Below, piece after piece: positions 58,875-64,000 of a DNA stretch of 64,000 nt. The number at the start of each line of letters is the position of its first letter. The stretch's first letter is position 1. Position numbers and translations under genes: made by a program. The notes beneath the pieces are model-generated. The model ran no database searches. It had not been told where the DNA came from and saw only the letters and a program-made list of their open reading frames with translations. The stretch is from Vibrio metoecus (lineage in GTDB: Bacteria; Pseudomonadota; Gammaproteobacteria; Enterobacterales; Vibrionaceae): NCBI RefSeq assembly GCF_000696385.1, contig NZ_JJMN01000046.1, positions 248,001 through 312,000 on the forward strand. Reading direction: 5' to 3'.

Positions 58875-60716
58875 ATGACTAACAGTCCATTGGTAGCAGA
58901 AAAACTGAGTCTGGACGCCATACATCATTTCAACATGCTTTGTGGCCCAGAGTTGCTCTCGCAAGTGACCCAGTTCCTACATAAAACCTTTAATAGCCAC
59001 AGCTCAATGGTCATTGAGTTGGATAAAATGCGTTATAAAGCTCACAACTTGTGCTGTGCCAGTATTGAACCAAGCAGCCTAGAACAGCATTACGAGCTCC
59101 AAGGTACTCCTTGTGAACAGGTAGGGTTACAGCAACAACCTTACTGCATTTTCACAAACAAAGTGGCGGAGCTCTTTCCATCGGACACCTATCTGGTAGA
59201 AAACAGTATTGAAGCCTATTTGGGGATCCCGATTTATTTTTCGAGTGGTGAAAACTACGGCGTTCTGATCTCGACGTTTACTCGTCCACTCGACGATTTT
59301 GCCAACCTCGTTTTAATTCACCAGATCTTGGCACAGATGATTGCCCATGATTTGGAATGCAAACAGATGGCGGCGAGGTCCCAAAGTTTGGTCAATCAAC
59401 TACGCCATGAAATTTCTCACGACAACTTAACCGGACTAATGAACCGCAATGATTTGGCCGAGAAACTCGATGCTTTGATCCAACGTGGACAACACCATTT
59501 CACTTTGGCGTTTCTTGATATTGATGAGTTCCGTTCAATCAACGACTTATACGGACATTTTCTCGGTGACGCGGTACTCAAATTTGTCGCCAACGCGATA
59601 GAACAAGCCTTACCTGAGGAGCACCACGCGTTTAGAATCGCCGCGGATGAGTTCGCGTTTCTCACCACCGATCATGAACCGATGAAAATCTGCCAAACCA
59701 TCCTCAATAAGCTTTCACAAGACTATGTTGATCAAGATCGTCGAATTAAAGTCAGCGTCAGCATTGGTATTGCCAAATACAGTGGAGAAAGGCTCACCGC
59801 TGATCAAATCCTGTTCAATGCCAGCCTAGCGTTGGAAGAGTGCAAACGTAACCACAACACGCACATCCGATTTTATGACACGTTGCTAAGCAACCAGTAT
59901 TACCGACGCACACAAATTATCGATGCTCTGCGCAGCGAATTGAGTAAACCCATACATCAAACCGAGTTGTATGTGGTTGTGCAACCGATTGTGAAAAGAA
60001 ACCAACAGACATGGGACTATTTTGAAATTCTGACGCGTTGGAAAAGCAGCTCACTGGGTTTTGTCACTCCCCTTGAGTTTATTGAGGCGGCAGAACAATC
60101 TGGCCTAATCATCGAGTTGGGTGAACGCATTTTGGAGCTCGCTTGCATCGCAAAAATGGAGTTAGAGCATGGACTAGAGCGAAAAGTGCACCTCAGCATC
60201 AACTGCTCTGCCGATGAACTGACCAATTCCAATCGCTATCTTGAACACTTATTAAAATCGATCCAAACCTATGGCTTCCAACCCACAGAATTCACCATAG
60301 AACTGACTGAAACTGTCCTACTTTCCAAAGCAGCCGAAGTATGCAGTGTGTTAACAGTATTGCGTGAACTAGGCTTTAGAATTGCCTTGGATGACTTTGG
60401 CACTGGTTATTCAAGCTTGAATTACATTCATAGCTACCCGATTGACTGCATCAAAATCGATGCCGCATTTGTGCGTAACTTACTCACCAACCAAACTTCC
60501 GAAAGCATCGTGTGGCTAATCATTCAGCTCGCGAACCAACTCAAGCTCGATCTAGTCGCTGAAGGGGTAGAGAACCAACAAGCCTTAGATAAACTCTACC
60601 AAATGGGCTGTGAGCAAATACAAGGCTATTACTTCAGCAAACCCGATTTACCCAGTGTCATGGTCGAACGACAGTTACCTTCAACCCCGCAAACTCCAGT
60701 CAACCCGAATCACTAA
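58875..60716 (+). CDS. GAF-GGDEF-EAL cyclic-di-GMP phosphodiesterase
   Basis: 613 residues, soluble. A GAF-like sensor fills about residues 15-165, a GGDEF domain 190-340 and an EAL domain 355-600. The GGDEF signature is degenerate, AADEF near residue 256, so no cyclase activity is expected. The EAL domain keeps EILTR (ExLxR form) near 382, the metal-binding INCSADEL, IELTETVLLSK, DDFGTGYSSLNYI and AEGVENQ, so it should degrade cyclic-di-GMP. The degenerate GGDEF may bind GTP as a regulator. The ligand of the GAF part is unknown. It is monocistronic. Confidence 0.9.
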   Translation: MTNSPLVAEKLSLDAIHHFNMLCGPELLSQVTQFLHKTFNSHSSMVIELDKMRYKAHNLCCASIEPSSLEQHYELQGTPCEQVGLQQQPYCIFTNKVAELFPSDTYLVENSIEAYLGIPIYFSSGENYGVLISTFTRPLDDFANLVLIHQILAQMIAHDLECKQMAARSQSLVNQLRHEISHDNLTGLMNRNDLAEKLDALIQRGQHHFTLAFLDIDEFRSINDLYGHFLGDAVLKFVANAIEQALPEEHHAFRIAADEFAFLTTDHEPMKICQTILNKLSQDYVDQDRRIKVSVSIGIAKYSGERLTADQILFNASLALEECKRNHNTHIRFYDTLLSNQYYRRTQIIDALRSELSKPIHQTELYVVVQPIVKRNQQTWDYFEILTRWKSSSLGFVTPLEFIEAAEQSGLIIELGERILELACIAKMELEHGLERKVHLSINCSADELTNSNRYLEHLLKSIQTYGFQPTEFTIELTETVLLSKAAEVCSVLTVLRELGFRIALDDFGTGYSSLNYIHSYPIDCIKIDAAFVRNLLTNQTSESIVWLIIQLANQLKLDLVAEGVENQQALDKLYQMGCEQIQGYYFSKPDLPSVMVERQLPSTPQTPVNPNH

Positions 60717-60726
60717 TATGCAGAAA

Positions 60727-60755
60727 CAACAAAGCCCCTGAAAGGGGCTTTGTTG
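60727..60755. terminator. Bidirectional terminator
   Basis: CAACAAAGCCCC TGAAA GGGGCTTTGTTG between the converging EAL and M23 genes. Confidence 0.9.
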
Positions 60756-60768
60756 TGAAAACTTGACG

Positions 60769-62060
60769 CTATTGCGCAGCAAGCATGCTTTCTTGACGAG
60801 CGAGCATCTGATCGAGCTCTTTGCGTTTCGCGATAAACTGTGCCATCTCTTTCTTCGGCACCGAACTCGCCATCGGAATATTCGCTTTCATCGCATTCAC
60901 CGCACGACCACGTACGATTAACTCATAATGCAAATGAGGACCGGTCACACGACCTGTATTACCCGATAAACCAATGCGCTGCCCACGGGACACCTTTTGC
61001 CCTTTCTTGACCAAAATTTTGCTCAAGTGTAGGTAACGAGTCATGTAGGTGCTGCCATGTTGAATCACCACATAGTTACCCGCATACGGGTGGTTACGAG
61101 TCATCACCACCACACCATCACCCGAAGTGTACACAGGGGTACCAATCGGCATCGCAAAGTCGGTACCGTTGTGTGGTGCAACCCGTTTGGTTACCGGATG
61201 AAAACGTTTTGGATCGAAGTTTGACGAAATACGCCATTTACTATCGACCGGATAACGCTGGAAGGCGCGCTGTAAGCTATCACCATTCTTATCGTAGTAC
61301 TGACCATCTTGGTGCAAGTACGCCGTGATCTCTTTACCACGATTAAAAATACTTGATCGCCTGAATTTCCAGAGTTACCCGTGAGTTTTTCACCGACAAA
61401 CTGACGTGACAGCACGACCTCAAAACGGTCACCACGACGCAAGTCACGACCAAAATTGATTTTATCTTTCAGCAGAGTCACGATTTGATCAACGTCTGCA
61501 GTGCCGAGACCCGCACGATTTGCGGAGAGAGAAAAACTACCATCCACTTCACCGATCAGCGGTTCAACTTTCCACGTACCGGGAATTTTTCGCTCTTCAA
61601 ACTCATAGCTGCCATCGCTAAGGCGGGTGTATACCGCACGATCGACAAGGCTAAACTCAAGCTCCATCTTAGATAACGTATTATCACTGCCTTTCCAAAA
61701 ACGCAGCACGTTGCCAGGTCTTAGCGTATCAAGAGCCAGATAGTTTAAATCCGTCTCCATGATCTTCATCAGTTCAGTGTAAGGAAACCCAAGCTGGCTA
61801 AAAATCGTACTTAGATTATCGCCCGGTTTGATTTCATACTCATAATCCGGATACCCCACTTTCACTACGTCTGTATGTTCAGCAGACGAAAATTGCACGA
61901 CCGGAGAATCAGGCAGAGATAACTCAATACGCTGTTGCCGTATTGGACTGTTGAGCGAAGACGAGATCGCAGCCACAGCCAAAAGCGGCAAACCTACCAG
62001 TGTCGCTTTCTTTCGCATTGAAAGCTCAGAAAACCGCAAAACAATAGATTTATGTATCAC
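60769..62060 (-). pseudogene. LysM-M23 peptidoglycan endopeptidase, two frameshifts
   Basis: About 430 residues. An N-terminal membrane anchor (KATLVGLPLLAVAAI), a LysM-like domain (YEIKPGDNLSTIFSQLG), a central domain and a C-terminal M23 zinc peptidase with HNGTD and GPHLHYEL. It is close in plan to the Shy endopeptidases of V. cholerae and E. coli MepM, which cut peptide cross-links during growth. Two extra bases at 61345-61349 (five A for four) and 61366-61368 (three T for two) break it; removing them reads GNSGIQAIKYFNRGKEITAYLH. GTG at 62060 after AGG is the chosen start; ATG 62018 is an alternative. Confidence 0.87.
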
Positions 62061-62148
62061 CAATTTACCTGTGGAAAAAAGTCAGAACTCGGCCAAGAGT
62101 AAGGGTTTCAGCGCGGCTTGTCACCTACGCTTTCGTCAATTTAAAGCA

Positions 62149-62169
62149 AAAAGGCACGTATGTGCCTTT
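62149..62169 (-). terminator. Terminator of the CBM48 gene
   Basis: AAAGGCAC GTAT GTGCCTTT; on the minus strand it is followed by TTTGCTTT. Confidence 0.7.
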
Positions 62170-62250
62170 CAAAAATATAAGATTTAGTGTGTCAGCAGCA
62201 ACTTAGTTCTTTGTGATTTTTTGAGCTTTCGCGCAAAAATGCTACCGAAA

Positions 62251-62550
62251 TCACTGATAGGTGGTGAGCAAGCAGTTCTCTTCCCCAAAACCATTCGCGA
62301 TGTACTGATCGGCATCGGGGTCATTTACCCATTGTTGCTGATCAAGCAAATAACGGAATTGAAATTCGCTATCTTTCGGCAAACGTGTTTTAAATTTGAA
62401 GGTGCTCGATTTAGCGACTTTTTTCATTGGCTCTGGCTGCCAACCTAAAAAATCCGCCACAATCGCCACTTCTGATGCCGCTTGCGGTGCATCGCATTCA
62501 AAAGTGACTTCCACTTCATCTTTTGTTTTAAGGAACTTCTTGTTAATCAT
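62251..62550 (-). CDS. Stand-alone CBM48 (isoamylase N-terminal, AMPK-like) domain protein
   Basis: 99 residues from the ATG that follows GGAG. The whole protein is one glycogen-binding-type beta-sandwich: VEVTFECDAP, VADFLGWQPEPMKKV and FQFRYLLDQQQWVNDPDAD, the pattern of CBM48 domains that carry the glycan-binding Trp. No enzyme is attached. It may bind glycogen or regulate glycogen enzymes in the cytoplasm. Confidence 0.82.
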   Translation of the reverse strand: MINKKFLKTKDEVEVTFECDAPQAASEVAIVADFLGWQPEPMKKVAKSSTFKFKTRLPKDSEFQFRYLLDQQQWVNDPDADQYIANGFGEENCLLTTYQ

Positions 62551-62583
62551 GTCAAACTCCATCTTCGAACAAAAAACAACCAA

Positions 62584-62890
62584 CTCAAGGCATGATAGGT
62601 AATTTATTCCCTATACTCAACCTAACTGTCATTCAATTAAACGCATAATCTCTACGTCGAGGGTAACCGGGGTTTTCCGCATGAAATCCCGATTAACGCA
62701 GCCAACCGAGATTAACCAGAAGGAAACCTGAGGTTAACGAAAGTTAATCACATGAAATTAAAAGATTAATTTTCTCAACACTTCGCCATTACCCCCTTTT
62801 ATCTTGCGGGAAGTATCCCTTTACAGCCTATAAAATGAGCGTAGAATCCACGGCGTTTTCATTTCCCTATTTTTGTTAAGGTGATCAATT
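62584..62890. promoter_or_regulatory. Divergent promoter region, CBM48 / SulP
   Basis: No gene seen. Several TTAA-based repeats (GAGATTAACC, GAGGTTAACG, AAGTTAATC, AAGATTAAT) cluster at 62708-62769 and could be regulator half-sites. AAGGTGATCAATT before 62891 is the SulP ribosome site. Confidence 0.35.
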
Positions 62891-64000
62891 ATGTTTGCCA
62901 TCTATGAATCCTATAAAGCCGGTCAGTTGCAACCCAAACAGTGGGTCAACAATATTACAGCGGGGTTTGATAGTTTGGGGTGGTTGCTCTGCCGTTGGCG
63001 ATGGCATTTGCTATTGCTTCCGGCGTAAAACCAGAACAAGGAATTTATACCGCTATCATCGCGGGGATCATTGTTTCCCTGTTTGGTGGTTCACGCGTAC
63101 AAATCGCTGGCCCAACCGGCGCGTTTATTGTCATTCTTGCCGGCATTGTCGCTGAGCACGGTATTACCGGATTACAGATTGCGACCATTATGGCGGGCTT
63201 TATTCTGGTTATTCTTGGCTTAGCTCGCTTAGGCAGCATCATCCGTTATATTCCCGATCCGGTTATCGTGGGCTTTACCTCAGGCATTGGTGTGATCATT
63301 TGGGTCGGTCAGTGGCGCGATTTCTTCGGTTTACCTGAAATCAAAGGTGAACATTTCCACCAGAAATTGATCGCGATTTTCCACGCATTCCCACAATTCC
63401 ACCTCACGACAACCTTGCTGGCACTCTTATCTCTGGCCTTGGTTATTTTCGGACCTAAAATTCCGAAGCTGTCCAAAATTCCGGGGCCATTGTTGGCGCT
63501 GGTTGTCGTAACCTCACTGCAATATGTGATTGGGTTTGAAGGGGTAAGAACTATTGGCTCTGCGTTTGGAGGTATCCCTCAAGGTTTACCAGAGTTTGCT
63601 TTACCGGATTTAAGCCTAAGTCAGATGATTCAGTTGATTGGTCCCGCTTTTGCCATTGCAATGCTGGGCGCAATCGAATCTTTACTTTCTGCGGTAGTCG
63701 CCGATGGTATGGCAGGTACGAAGCACAACTCTAACCAAGAGTTGGTCGGCCAAGGCATCGCCAACATTATTACACCGTTATTCGGTGGCATTGCGGCAAC
63801 AGGCGCGATTGCACGTACAGCGACCAACATTCGTAACGGTGGCAACAGCCCTATTGCAGGGGTTATGCACGCACTGACATTAGTGATCATTCTGCTGGTT
63901 TTAGCGCCCCTTGCCGTCAATATTCCTCTAGCCACCCTCAGTGCAATTCTGTTTGTCGTGGCGTGGAATATGAGTGAAGCCCCTCACTTCGTACAACTAG
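62891..64000 (+). pseudogene. SulP family anion transporter, two frameshifts, 3' end beyond the window
   Basis: An SLC26/SulP permease starting MFAIYESYKAGQ. Two extra T, at 62966-62968 and 62974-62976, break the frame at residue 27; dropping both reads TAGLIVGVVALPLAMAFAI in register with the rest, which stays open to the window end. The family pattern GIYTAIIAGIIVSLFGGSRVQIAGPTGAF and GAIARTATNIRNGG is clear. About 370 residues and the transmembrane part are visible; a C-terminal STAS domain would lie outside. Such proteins carry sulphate, bicarbonate or dicarboxylates; substrate unknown. Confidence 0.87.

Noticed and set aside
62895..63155. 86-codon frame at the start of the SulP gene
   Set aside because: Out of frame with both the N-terminal and downstream SulP readings; an artefact of the two T insertions.

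Overview
The window reads as a piece of a Vibrio genome from the V. cholerae group, probably the second chromosome. Vibrio-typical small families are present (DUF3081, DUF2999, DUF3297), the maltose locus (malM, maltoporin, glgX) and nagB are arranged as I recall for V. cholerae chromosome II, and an ERIC-like intergenic repeat is present. A full glucuronate pathway is present, which as I recall is absent from most V. cholerae but a marker trait of V. metoecus and found in some relatives. The species call is inference. I see no rRNA, tRNA, CRISPR, prophage, insertion sequence or integron attC site.

Layout. 1-5.1 kb: maoP end, a QEGLA-motif metallopeptidase-like protein, DUF3081, nagB and a Sel1-repeat membrane protein. 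5.2-21 kb is an alpha-glucan island: a LysR regulator diverging from two GH13 enzymes, an orphan MalE-like binding protein and an amylo-1,6-glucosidase, then an esterase, malM and maltoporin on the minus strand diverging from glgX over a region with MalT-box-like sites. 20-31 kb: an NRAMP-like transporter, DUF2999, two chemoreceptors (one paired with a sugar-binding protein), a reactive-chlorine-type module (RclR-like regulator, glutaredoxin, RclC-like protein) and a DEAD-box helicase. 31.5-42 kb is the hexuronate island: uxuA, a UxuR/ExuR-type regulator and dctP on the minus strand; dctQ, dctM, uxuB, uxaC, kdgK, eda and ygjV on the plus strand. Together these import glucuronate and turn it, via fructuronate, mannonate, KDG and KDPG, into pyruvate and glyceraldehyde 3-phosphate. 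42-54 kb: a CtlX-type hydrolase, an ABC exporter, DUF445, a nemA/TetR pair, amino-acid exporters (LysE, AzlCD) with an AraC regulator, an FAH-family enzyme, the ohrR/ohr pair and a porin. 54-64 kb: an EamA transporter, a double thiol-motif redox protein, small unknown genes, a Bcr/CflA efflux pump with a LysR regulator, a GAF-GGDEF-EAL protein, a LysM-M23 peptidase, a lone CBM48 protein and a truncated SulP transporter.

Sequence quality matters for reading this window. Ten otherwise well-conserved genes are interrupted, nearly always by one extra base, often in a short homopolymer and often with two lesions a few tens of bases apart. This pattern fits sequencing or assembly error better than true decay. 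I list those genes over their full span as broken and describe each lesion, but most may be intact in the organism.
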